Positions 45,875 to 55,678 of a stretch of DNA of 64,000 nt are shown here, one piece after another. This DNA is from Plantago major (Eukaryota; Streptophyta; Magnoliopsida; Lamiales; Plantaginaceae): assembly GCA_026545765.1 (NCBI GenBank), contig CM048842.1, positions 24,121,667 through 24,185,666 on the forward strand, read 5' to 3'. The notes beneath the pieces were generated by a model. That model did no database searches and had not been told where the DNA came from. It saw only the letters and a list, made by a program, of their open reading frames with translations. The stretch's first letter is position 1. Every line of letters starts with the position of its first letter. Position numbers and translations under genes: made by a program.

Positions 45875-47200
45875 TGATGTGCTCAAATTAATACTTAGAA
45901 AACCAAGTATTAAGCAGTTGTTATAGACAGACAAAGATAAACCACAGAGTCGTTCGCTAAGGAATTAATTAAGCTACATAGCAGTGAGGGCAAACAGATA
46001 CTTGCGAGTAACAGTTTGATTGATGTTTTGGTTATACTTCTAACTAGTTTAACTAAAGCTAAGGTTACGATTAACAATGAGAGAAAGATGAATACAGTAG
46101 CAAGATCCAATTATGCTAATTCGAACTAGGGTTAACACTCATATTGTCACACGATTGTTGTACAATAAATAAATCAATTCGATTCAACCAATTGTTCTTA
46201 GAAAATATTATACTGGAGAAATCGTGAGTCGTCAATTCACGATCCTTAAACATGAACAATTTAGAGGATTTAATATGGACTTATCAAATTGAAGGTTTTT
46301 ACGAAGATTTTATACGAGACTAACCTATATGAGTGCTTTGATAAAACTTAGAACGAATATGCATAATCTTCACATACTACTGTATTCAAAGGTGTTTAGC
46401 TACTCATATTTGAGAATTGCATACAAAGATTCATGGCAAAAATCATATGAAACATAGATGATAAACTCGCATGCAATAACATACAATTCAATCGATAAGA
46501 TAAAGAACGAATTGTAAAGAAGAAAGCAATGGAGAAATGAATACCAATAATCTTGATGAATAAAATCAATGAATGAGCAAGCTCCAAAGATGTCTCAATG
46601 TTGATGTCTGAATCTAGGAGCTTTTCTCTAAACTAGGTTAAAAGAAGTATGAAAGAAAAGAATCAAAATTCTAATCTAATAAGGAAAACAAAATGTTGAT
46701 TTTGCATCTCTCGCCGCGGCGGAAGGAATAGCTCGCCGCGGCGAGCCTTCTTAATCACAATATATAAAGCTCTCGCATAATCTTGCCGCGGCGGAAAAAT
46801 CCCTTCGCCGCAGCGAGCTACAATCTTGAAAACAGGAGCTCATTCGCAAAATCTCGCCGCGGCGGACCAATTCCTTCGCCGCGGCGAGCCTTATTAAATC
46901 ACAGAGGATAACCACTCGCTAAATCTCACCGCGGCGGACAGATTTCTTCGCCGCGGCGAGCCTTCCTTCAATTTCCAGTTGCAAGCTCAGAAAATCTCGC
47001 CGCGGCAGACTGAATTCCTCACTGCGGCGAGCCATGCTAAACAGCTTGTTCTCATTCGGCTCAAAAGACATCAATTTCTACAAAATGTAAACAAAACACC
47101 AAAGCGTAAAAACGAACTAAAAAGACTATAAAACTAAAGACAAAGACTTACAAAGACTACTAAAAAGGACCAAATGAGACGTTAGAATATTGTCTCATCA
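45875..47200 (-). repeat. 5' LTR of element F (1326 bp)
   Basis: Plus strand TGATGTGCTCAAATTAATAC...TGTCTCATCA. The palindrome array (46709-47035) retains paired units such as CTCGCCGCGGCGG plus CGCCGCGGCGAG. A TATATAA-like site lies at about 46762. The box GTTTAGCTACTCA is at 46394-46406 and the hairpin ATCGTGA/TCACGAT at 46221-46243. Confidence 0.88.
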
Positions 47201-47205
47201 ACGAC

Positions 47206-47562
47206 CCACGATTTCTCTAGTTCAAAACATTCAAATGACGATTGGTTGAGGTTGGATTGATCGATTTATGTACACCGACCGTGTGACAAATATGAATGAT
47301 TTCCCTAGAATGAATTAGCATTACCTGATCATTACTACTGTGTTCATCTTCTCTCATTCTTAAAAACCATTATTTGCATTATCTTATTCTAGTTTTTAGA
47401 AACAACCAACTTACAAATCAATCTGTTTTCACAAGTAGCTGTTTGCATTCAAACCGTTGTGGTAGCTTAATTGATTCCTTAGCGAACGATCATGTGGTTA
47501 GCATTGTCTATCTATAACAACTGCTTACTACTTGTTTTCTAAGTAATAATTTGAGCACATCA
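47206..47562 (+). repeat. 3' LTR of element A, right part
   Basis: Resumes with CCACGATTTCTCTAG after the F duplication and ends TTTGAGCACATCA, followed by the A target duplication TAGCT. With 37392-38425 it restores a 1391-bp LTR. Confidence 0.92.
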
Positions 47563-49406
47563 TAGCTCCTCTTCTTCTTCTTCTTCTTCTTCTTCTTCTT
47601 CTTCTTCTTCTTCTTCTTCTTCTTCTTCTTCTTCTTCTTCTTCTTCTTCTTCGTCCCATGTGTCTTCATTTCCTAATTCAGCAACCATTTCAGACTCATG
47701 CTTCTTTCCTTTTCCAGAAGAAGAAGGGGCAGATGCTATTTCAGCATTCTTCTTCTTGATGTCAGCAGCTTCCTCAGCATCAACTTCTTCCATTAGCTTC
47801 TGTGCATCAAGGACCAGTTGTTTCAGCTCAGCAAGGGATTCTGCCTCCTTGTGAGACAACTCTTCAATCTTTTTCAGATTGGCTTCCTTTTCAGGTACCT
47901 TGGTTTCCAACTCAAGGCGCAAGTGCTCTTCTTCTTCCAACATTTGTTTAAGTTAGGCCACCCTTTGCTCAGCTTCCTGTAGTTTCTGAGCGATGTCATC
48001 AGCAACGTGCCCAACTTCTTCATCTTGTTTCTTAGTTGGATGATCTCTGATGAGATTGAGGAGAAGAATTGTTCTTCTCAGGTAGCTTTTCAGTAGGTGA
48101 GGCATTATTTCTTCCAGTGACTCCTCCTGCACCAGGTGGGAGTGCATTATCATCATCATCCTTGTGAGAATCATCTTTCTTTTCAGAAGAATGAGGAGAC
48201 ATGGGTTTTTCTACGTCATTTTCATCAGTCTCCTCATCAGATAGCAGATCTATCACTTCTTTAAGTATCACCGGCTTACTTCCCACTTCTTCTTGTTTTG
48301 AGGGTGCTGATGGAATTTTCAGCGGCACATTGGAGTTAAAAGCTAGTCGGACCCTTGTACTTCTATCTTCAATCTGAAAGTTCTCAATGAGGATTTCTAC
48401 AACTACATCTTTGAACAATAAGTTCATCAAGGTTGCATGGTCATACTTTTATCTAGGAAGCAACGCATGAATGGAGCTTTCAAGTTGTTCAGCTTTCTTC
48501 CTTCTTATAGGATCATCAAGAATTTGTGCAAGAGCCATCAGATCAAGTCTTCTCAACTTTTGCCATCTTTTAAAGGCAGAGAGATGATCTGGAAGTGCAC
48601 GATCAATGAACAACTGAAGCAGTCTTCATCAGATGTAACTACCCTTGTAGTTTGATGTGAAGTACCCTCATTTTGAGCCTGAAAGAGAATGGAGTTTTGA
48701 TTAAATATCAAAATTTGTTCAGATATCTGAATTTCAAAAGTGCCAGGTTTCTGAGTTACCTGTGTCACAACAACAGGCTGAGATGGCTTGACATGTGAGG
48801 TGGAAGGACCCTCAGATATCCTTGGAGGAGACTTGGGCGTTTTATCCTCCACTTCCATTTCTTTCTGAACCTGGGAATAAAAAGTGTCAGTACACTTAGA
48901 AAGATTTAGTAGGATTTTACACACAATGGTATCTAAGATGTCTACCTCTCTGACAGGAGGCTCAGATATGTGTCTCTCAGAAACCTGTGAGGTTTTTGGT
49001 ATATCCTTTGATGTTTCTGTCTTTTCAGCCACATCATCTTTCTTCTCAGTTTAAGCCTTTAAAAAAAATAAGAATGGGTTAGAAAGATCATAGGAGGGAG
49101 ATTTCTTAGAATACAAACTAGAATCTTCAGCTACCTGTGTAACAGGCTCAGATTCCATGTTGATGGAGGGAACAGATTCCTTCTTCTCAGATTGTGAGAG
49201 AAACTTTCCAGTTTCCTCTCCTTCCTCTTATGTAGGAAGCTTTTCAGCTTCCTCTCCTTCCTTATTTTCTTTATCAGCCTGTAACAAAGATTAAACAATA
49301 AGATACAAGACATAAAACATAGAATTTTTACAAGTAAAGAGTTAAACCTCTCCGTAACCTGATCAATGTCAGGCTGATTGGTCTCTGGAACTTGTGGTTG
49401 TTCCAT
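47563..49406 (-). pseudogene. Additional 3' ORF of SIRE-like copy 2, N-terminal half with intron-like gaps
   Basis: ATG at 49406 (MEQPQVPETNQPDIDQ). Four GT-AG segments, 49358-49279 (80 nt), 49134-49057 (78), 48945-48871 (75) and 48759-48679 (81), are T-rich before the AG. All lie in phase 0, and the exons between them keep one frame (ADKENKEGEEAEKLP, TEKKDDVAEKTETSK, VQKEMEVEDKTPKSPPRISE, AQNEGTSHQTTR) with two stop codons as damage. Then a frame break, a region with FKRWQKLRRLDLMALAQI and LFKDVVVEILIENFQIEDRS (about 48600-48350), an acidic serine-rich stretch, a coiled coil (47943-47680) and the poly-Glu tract. Continues at 14670. Function unknown. Confidence 0.55.
47568..47652. repeat. TTC microsatellite (poly-Glu on minus strand)
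   Basis: About 27 uninterrupted TTC units encoding a poly-Glu tract in the third ORF of SIRE-like copy 2. Equivalent acidic repeats occur at 5146-5211 and 51427-51512. Confidence 0.95.
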
Positions 49407-49423
49407 GTGTTGGTCTTGTTGTC

Positions 49424-51050
49424 TGATGTATCAAATCAATGTTTTAAATTTATTTACTAACCCAAGAGTTAATTCTCAACACTACGAAAACTTGTAGTGT
49501 AGTGAAGTTAACCCCTAGGTCGGTCTCTAAGGACTTAGCTAGGCTGAGTTGCGTTTACGAATAGTAATGACAGTATGGAAAGCAGTAAAAGTTGGTTTGC
49601 TTCGGTAGCAGAATGACATTCTAACAAATATGCAGACTAACTAGAAAACAGATTAACTTGTGAAGACGAATATGTGAGAGGGAATTATGGTGTGGTGACA
49701 GAAAACAAGCTAGCTAGCAGGAAACATGCAACAATAACTGATGTCAATTTACTCTAGTTATCACTGGGACACGTTCTAATGATTATTACATTGCTCTAGG
49801 CTTTTCTAAGCAGACACCTTATATCGGATAAGGTACAAGGGACTATGACAATGAGCTAACTTAATTTATTCTAGAAACCATATAGCATTAGTGAAGGCGT
49901 CAATTCAACTAAGCTAAAATTAACAAGCTAATGTAGTTATTGTGTTTGCAACGAACCAATGGATTATCAATCTCTAGACGTTTTGGTATGAAAGATCAGT
50001 TGCATAATCCATTGGTGATTTTGGCGGAAAAACTCAATACACATAACTACATACGCATTTAATCAAAACGGCACAGAGTAAATTGCATCTTACATGTTAT
50101 TGAATTGCATAAACCCTAAGTAGCATGCATTGAATCCTTCACCACCCCATAATTGGGTGTTTAGCTACTCATGATATGCGAAGACATAATCAATATCATA
50201 TACAAACACATAAGACATAATTGAATACTAAATACCAAGAATCAAGAGTTGATACAATTTTACCCAATCGTGTCACAAACCCTAGGTAGAATTGAAGAAA
50301 CTTGGAATCCAATCGGTAGAAAAGTATCAATATGTCCTCCCAATCAAGAATCAACGTCAAAGTACAAGAGAAATCAGTTTAATTACCACCAGTAATAGGT
50401 AGGTAATTGCCTTGGAATCGTTCTAGGTTGAGAGCAAAAAGATGTAAAAGAGAATATCAGTACAATGGTGTTTTTGTTCTAACAAATAGAAAACGGGAAA
50501 AGAAAAGAATTAGAAACGAATTAGGAAACGGCGCGTCTGAGAAATAACATTGGCGTACGCCAGTTACCCACCTGGCTAAGCCAGATAGGCACCTGGAATA
50601 TGCCAGGCTCAGCCAGATAGGCTCCTGGCGTACGCCAGGCTTAGCCAGGTAGCTTACGAGGCGCCTAGCTTACGCCAGGAGGTATCTGGCGTACGCAGGT
50701 ACCCTAGTGGGCCCCGATCTGCACTTTTGAGTGTCTAAACATCGGAATTTGGATATAGTTCCTCATGAAAGTTGTAGCTATTGGTCTTATCTACGTGTGA
50801 ACACTAAGATCAGGTCAATCGGAGTTCATATGAGAAAGTTATGGCCAAAATACTAGGACTGCTCCAAGTTTGCACTTTCACATATCTTCGCTCGAACATC
50901 TCTAGAATCTCCATCCGAACTCCGAATCCACTTCCGTTTCGACCGTTACACTCAGTTTTCAACCGTCTTTAAGGCCTTAGAACTTTCTTGCTTCTATTAA
51001 TGCATTAATGTGCATTGTTTTAGCCTTGTTTCAATGCAAACACCTTAATA
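49424..51050 (-). repeat. Truncated LTR H (B/C-like gypsy family)
   Basis: Plus strand TGATGTATCAAATC at the left is the LTR 3' end. It aligns along its length with B's LTR in reverse (GTTTAGCTACTCA at 50159-50171, gene-free) until about 51050, where roughly the first 110 bp of the LTR are missing. Palindrome array of CTGGCGTACGCCAG type at 50549-50702. Probably a solo or end-deleted LTR; no target duplication was found. Confidence 0.75.
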
Positions 51051-51404
51051 AGAAAAAAGAGAAGTTTTCTTCGGTCTTGTTCTCTCTGGATCGCGACTCT
51101 TGAATCTCTGGCGTTAACACAATCAATTCGCCGGTGTTGACAGGTTTGTTGGCATTGATGTTGCGGGCGGGCAGAGATGGTGGTCGAGGAAGACACCAAG
51201 AACAAACCTAATTCGAATAATTGTAAGAGTGAATTAGTGGAAATGTAAAAAGTACCCAATTAACCTTTTTATTGATCTAACGTGCAGGATTAACTACAAC
51301 TCATTTAATCAAGTTGTATTCAATCTAATGGCTGAAATCGAATACAACCCCTTGGATGAATGTTCATCCAACACAACTGAGGATGAACCATAGACTTACC
51401 CGGA
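51051..51404. other. Unassigned junction sequence
   Basis: Not homologous to anything else in the window. No ORF of note and no repeat termini. It lies between the broken end of LTR H and the broken start of SIRE-like copy 3. Confidence 0.5.
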
Positions 51405-52395
51405 GAAGACAGTACAGAGGAAATGATGAAGAAGAAGAAGAAGAAGAGGAGGAGGAGGAGGAGGAGGAGGAGGAGGAGGAAGAAGAAGAACAAGAAGAAG
51501 AAGAAGAAGAAATCATCAAATCTCTTGGCCATGAAGAAGAAGAAGGCCAAATCATCAAATCTCTTGGCCATGAAGAAGGCTGGAAATCTCCCACTAAAAT
51601 TTAAGAAGATGATGATGAGGACACTGATGAAGCTCCACTTCACAGAAAAAGAAAAAGGGATGATAGCCCATCTGAGCCTATAGTCGAGTTCCTCTGGAAG
51701 CCAAAACACCCTATGGAAACAGCAAGTCTATCCAGAGAGGTTCTTCAAGCAGTAATCCACCAAGAAAGGAAAACTCCAAACAGAATAGGAAAAGAGAAAT
51801 AAAGTTTGGCAGAATACTACCTTCAAAGCCTTAAGTTGCTTTGATTGAGTATGTGAAGCTAGACTGTGATCCTTCTGTCTACAGATGCATCCATCAAAGG
51901 AATGGATACTCGATACTTGAACTCAAGCATCTGTTAGTAAATGATGGAGGATTTTCAGTACCCATGTATCAACAACTAATGGCATGGAGAAAGGACAAGC
52001 CTATCCTAGTCAATAGAGATCATACCAAGAACTGGCTAGATTTTGAAGTGACAACAAGACAAAAAGCCATGAGAAAAGAACTTGTTGAAGAATGTCCCTT
52101 TGGTAAACCTGATGATGTGCATAGAATTCCAAACCTAACTGGGACAGGCACAAGGCCAAGGTTTGCTGTGGAACCCTATGAGTCATTCTACATGATTAAA
52201 GAACAATTCAAGGGTGACATAAAATATCTGAAGATCATATATGAATACTTCAATCTCTCAGATATCAAGATTGAGAATGTCTGGACATGGGGGAAGTATC
52301 TGTGGATAAAACAGTTTGTGAAGAAGAATCCTACCAAATCCTATTCTGCTCTACGACTACTCAGATGACATAAGAAGATTTGGAGATAAGGTTTT
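51405..52395 (+). pseudogene. Additional 3' ORF of SIRE-like copy 3, C-terminal domain
   Basis: After the poly-Glu tract and frame breaks, 51841-52368 is open: YVKLDCDPSVYRCIHQRNGY, LVNDGGFSVPMYQQLMAWRK, NWLDFEVTTRQKAMRKELVE, FKGDIKYLKIIYEYFNLSDI and WTWGKYLWIKQFVKKNPTKS. This is the longest copy of the conserved domain here (compare 3835-4370 and 13026-13620). A deletion breaks the frame just before its end, and element C separates the last codons (about 59911-59945, STCLLKKT-like). I do not recognise the fold. Confidence 0.65.
51427..51512. repeat. GAA/GGA microsatellite (poly-Glu)
   Basis: (GAA)n(GGA)n(GAA)n run, coding for Glu in the third-ORF frame on the plus strand. Confidence 0.9.
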
Positions 52396-53687
52396 TATCA
52401 GGCGTTTTTAGAACACCTCATCGGGTTCTTTTTACCTTGTTTTTACTAACTTTTAGTTTATTTTTTCCTTTATTTGTATATATTTTATCTTTTCTTTGTG
52501 TTTCTTGTGTTTCCACCTTGATTCCAGGTTTTAGGTACTTTTCATGAAGAAAAGGAGTTAAAACGATGCATTTTAATGCACTTTGCCGGAGATTACAAGC
52601 TCCAACCCGAATAGGTGACACGAAGGTTCCCGGAATGCCAAACGGGTCACGGATGGACGAATAAGGCACGGATCGAGGCCGAAGCAAGCGGGGCGATCTC
52701 CCCAGAGCCTGGACGCAGCCACGGAGGGCTGCGTTCCAGCGCCAGTGTGGGCGATTCCGCGTGGCGATCGCCCACCCCGATCTGTCCAATTTCTGGTGTT
52801 ACTTTTTCTGCATCTGGAATTTTGAACTCCAGATTTTGAAATTTAAACATCACTTTTTCATTTCACACAACATTTGGGGAGATTTTGAGAGGTCTTGGGT
52901 TCCAAGAATCATCCATCTGATTGAAGTTGGAGTCTTGGTTAACCATTTAGCTGAAGATTTCTTCCTGTAAACTGTACTTTTCACGATTGTTGATCAATTG
53001 AAGCTCCGTAATTCTTCATAATCGGTAATTCTGTATCGTTTCTGATTCCTTGCTTCTTATGTATATTTATGCTTATTATCTTCATATCTCTTGCCTGTGA
53101 CAACATGAGTATGAATAGCTAAACATCACGCACGGGTTGGTGGTGAAATCTTGAGCATGCTTGTATAGGACTTTGGATGAAAATACATTGTTCTTCGTTT
53201 GTTGAATTCTTGCGAATCCTTTGTTAGTTCAATGTCTTAGCAATCGTTTTTTGATACCCAAAATCCACAAGAGGGATTCACACCCTCGAGGTTATTTACG
53301 ATTTAAGCCCAACACATTCGACTACAAACGCTGACTAGTAGAATTGACGACTCTACTACGTTGATAAAATATTTTCACTTTCAAAAGTCGAGTATTCCAT
53401 TGCATCCTTACACTAGCTAGCTCTTGATGAAACCACCACCCCATGTCTCCTTAAATTGATTACAAACCTGTGTTTGCTGTTTAATCTTTGTGTGATTTGC
53501 GAAAGAAAGAATTGGAGGTCATAAGATGGAATTCTAAGACAAACTAGTACTTTAAAACACCGACAAGCTTAGTTAAGTCCTTCGAGAACGACACTCGGGG
53601 CAACTTATCAACTCACTACGTGCTTTTTCTAGTGATCCTTGATATTGCTCTTGGCTAAACAAATTAAGGACTTGATTTGACGCATCA
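52396..53687 (+). repeat. 5' LTR of element C
   Basis: Begins ATCAGGCG, a damaged form of the expected TGATGAGGCG; ends TTTGACGCATCA. GGCGATCGCC-type palindromes at about 52692-52778. TGAATAGCTAAAC at 53112-53124; hairpin TAGTAGA/TCTACTA at 53336-53358. Confidence 0.85.
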
Positions 53688-53693
53688 AGTTTT

Positions 53694-53711
53694 TGGCGCC
53701 GCTGCCGGAGA
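53694..53711 (+). promoter_or_regulatory. Primer binding site of element C
   Basis: TGGCGCCGCTGCCGGAGA, two mismatches to the tRNA-Asp complement, 6 nt after the LTR. Confidence 0.85.
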
Positions 53712-53823
53712 CTTAACTCCTTAGTTTGTGTTTTAAAGATTGGTTTACTTGATTTTCTGTGTGTTATCTGTTTGTGGAGAATTTCGATTTCATACCTTTC
53801 TCTTTTCTGATTGCAGGTAGTTT

Positions 53824-54035
53824 ATGCTAGGGAGAAGGAACTTGAATCTTCCCGTGGAGCCTTTAGTTCACGATATTGAAAGGCATCGGAGGAGGTTGAG
53901 GTTTAGTCTTGCTGGTACGCAAGCAAGTGAGGTTTTAGAGGAAACGAATTCTGAGTCTGATACAGAGGATTCTATTCTACAAACAGATATGGGTGATACA
54001 GCAAATGGTGGAGGTGTTGGTGGTGCTTGTAATGG
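53824..54035 (+). pseudogene. Gag of element C, N-terminus
   Basis: MLGRRNLNLPVEPLVHDIER resembles the gag start of element F (MPGTRSQGTPLQPLVPEIDR). A basic stretch and an acidic linker ending DMGDTANGGG follow before LTR E interrupts the frame. Confidence 0.7.
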
Positions 54036-55678
54036 TGATGTGCTCAAATTAGTACTTGATAAAATAAAGTAACTAAAGTAGTTGTTGTAAACAAACTTTA
54101 ACTACAACATCGTTCTCAAGGAGCTAACTAGGCAACTATGACGTTTTTAAGTATCAAACGTAAGAGTTTGCGGTAGCGGTCTGTAAGATTGTGTTTGTTG
54201 GGTAGATTAAACTAAGTTAACTAAGACGGGTTTTAAATCAAGAGAAGGGAAATATACACGGTAGCATTTCAGAATAATCGAATACGAATCAGACCAAGTG
54301 TTCATATGCTGTCACAGTTATTTGTCCAGATAAAATACCAATTTCAGTTTAACCAAGGCATTCTTTGAAGATATAAAGTAAGGAAATCAATCGATTGTCA
54401 GATGATTGATTCTTAACCTGAACGGTTTTGAAGATTCGAATAAAGATTACTGAAATTGGGGTTTTTTACGAAGTTTGAGAAAAAGCTTAACACATATGAA
54501 CGAACCCTAGGTCAAGATCCTCATTCGATTACTCCTACATTTCTACCGCATCTATCGAAAGATTAGTTACTCATAGCACAAGCAATAACATACACAATGA
54601 TTTGCTCAAATTAGTACTTGATAAAATAAAGTAACTAAAGCAGTTGTTGTAAACAGACTTTAACTACGATATCGTTCTCAAGGAGCTAACTAGGCAACTA
54701 TGATGTTTTCAAGTATCAAACGTAAGAGTTTGTGGTAGCGGTTTGTAAGATTGAGTTTGTTAGGTAGATTAAACTAAGTAAACTAAAACGTGTTTTAAAT
54801 CAAGAGAAGGGAAAAAGCTTAACACATATGAACGGACCCTAGGTCAAGATCCTAATTCGATTACTCCTACATTTCTACCGCATCTATCAAAGGATTAGTT
54901 ACTCATAGCACAAGCAATAACATACACAATAACAATCACAATCGAATTAAGCATGATATGAGAGATCATAAGCATAAACCAAACAATCAAACACAAGAGA
55001 GAAGAAATTGTGAAAGAAAGGGTAATTAGATTGATAATCTAACCTCAAGATCCAAATTCGATGTCAATGGAATGATTACAAGTGAAAATCAATGATAAAC
55101 TAAGGCAAGAGAACAAAACTAGGGTTTATCTTGCTTGAGAGTAAAAAAGAACGTAAGAAAGAAGTGTCCTCTAAAATGTTCAAATCGATGACTTAAAACA
55201 GAGTCTTCTGCAAAACCCTCGTGAGACGCGTCCTAGAAAAAGTGAGACGCATCTCGCGCCTTCCTGAGACGCATCTTGCGATCTTCAATTTTCTGGTTGA
55301 TGTTGTGAGACGCGTCCTGGATAACTGAGACGCGTCTCGTGCTCTCTGGAGACGCATCCTGGGACGCATCTTGCGGCAAGCAGGTTCTGGGGAGAGTGGT
55401 GAGATGCATCCCGATAAGAGTGGGATGCGTCTTGCGGCAACTGGACACGTCGTCTTGCGGGAACTTTGTCTGGGACGCGTCTTGATGAGTATTGGGATGC
55501 GTCTCGGCTTCTTCTCACCAAAAATGCCAAGTTCAAGCCAAAAACTCCAAAAAGTACCTAAATATGCCACAACCTCCAAAACACATAAAAATGCACAAGA
55601 AACACTAAAATACGCAAATAAAGACTAACAAAAAACAGTAAAGAGAAAGAGATGAGACACTAAAATATAGGCTCATCA
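54036..55678 (-). repeat. Solo LTR E with a duplicated 3' portion
   Basis: Plus strand TGATGTGCTCAAATTAGTAC...GGCTCATCA. The start motif recurs at 54598 (TGATTTGCTCAAATTAG), so 54036-54597 is a partial copy of the LTR end followed by a longer copy 54598-55678, which itself lacks about 235 bp. Palindromes of GAGACGCGTCTC type at 55223-55505. Flanks AATGG and GTTGG agree at only three of five bases. Confidence 0.75.
55223..55505. repeat. Palindrome array of LTR E
   Basis: About twelve units based on GAGACGCGTCTC, with variants such as GAGACGCATCTC and GGGACGCGTCTT. Confidence 0.85.

Larger units (their letters stand above)
38426..47200 (-). mobile_element. Element F: non-autonomous Athila-like element with gag, protease and an extra ORF
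   Basis: 8.8 kb on the minus strand, flanked by TSD ACGAC (38421-38425, 47201-47205). 5' LTR 45875-47200, 3' LTR 38426-39688, primer site 45853-45870. It encodes gag and protease and a further ORF, and has no reverse transcriptase, RNase H or integrase. The LTRs share start (TGATGAGAC), end (TTTGAGCACATCA), palindrome and hairpins with element A, which suggests mobilisation by an A-like element. Confidence 0.88.
14671..47562 (+). mobile_element. Element A: Athila-type Ty3/gypsy retrotransposon carrying three nested insertions
   Basis: Bounded by TSD TAGCT (14666-14670, 47563-47567). Without its passengers (LINE 18452-23376, B 25784-36469, F 38426-47200, each with its TSD copy) it is about 8.5 kb: 5' LTR, tRNA-Asp primer site, damaged gag, protease, RT, RNase H, integrase, long 3' noncoding region and 3' LTR. 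The RT motif FMDDF and the linker [20 protein letters not shown] mark the Athila lineage. Stops, frameshifts, a deletion in RT and a changed integrase residue make it inactive. Confidence 0.9.

Noticed and set aside
46709..47035. CRISPR-like pattern of short repeats with spacers
   Set aside because: Spacers are unequal and recur in other copies of the LTR, and the context is a plant retrotransposon.
47563..49406. Envelope protein label for the SIRE-like third ORF
   Set aside because: A hydrophobic stretch appears only when intron 1 is read through; no signal peptide, membrane anchor or fusion motif was found in the exon frame.
51320..51709. Frames of Phe, Leu or Ser runs opposite the third ORF (also 5004-5225)
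   Set aside because: Antisense reading of GAA/GGA microsatellites.
55193..55579. Frames with repeated SRTRLT and DASH motifs
   Set aside because: Translations of the GAGACGCGTCTC array of LTR E, not a gene.
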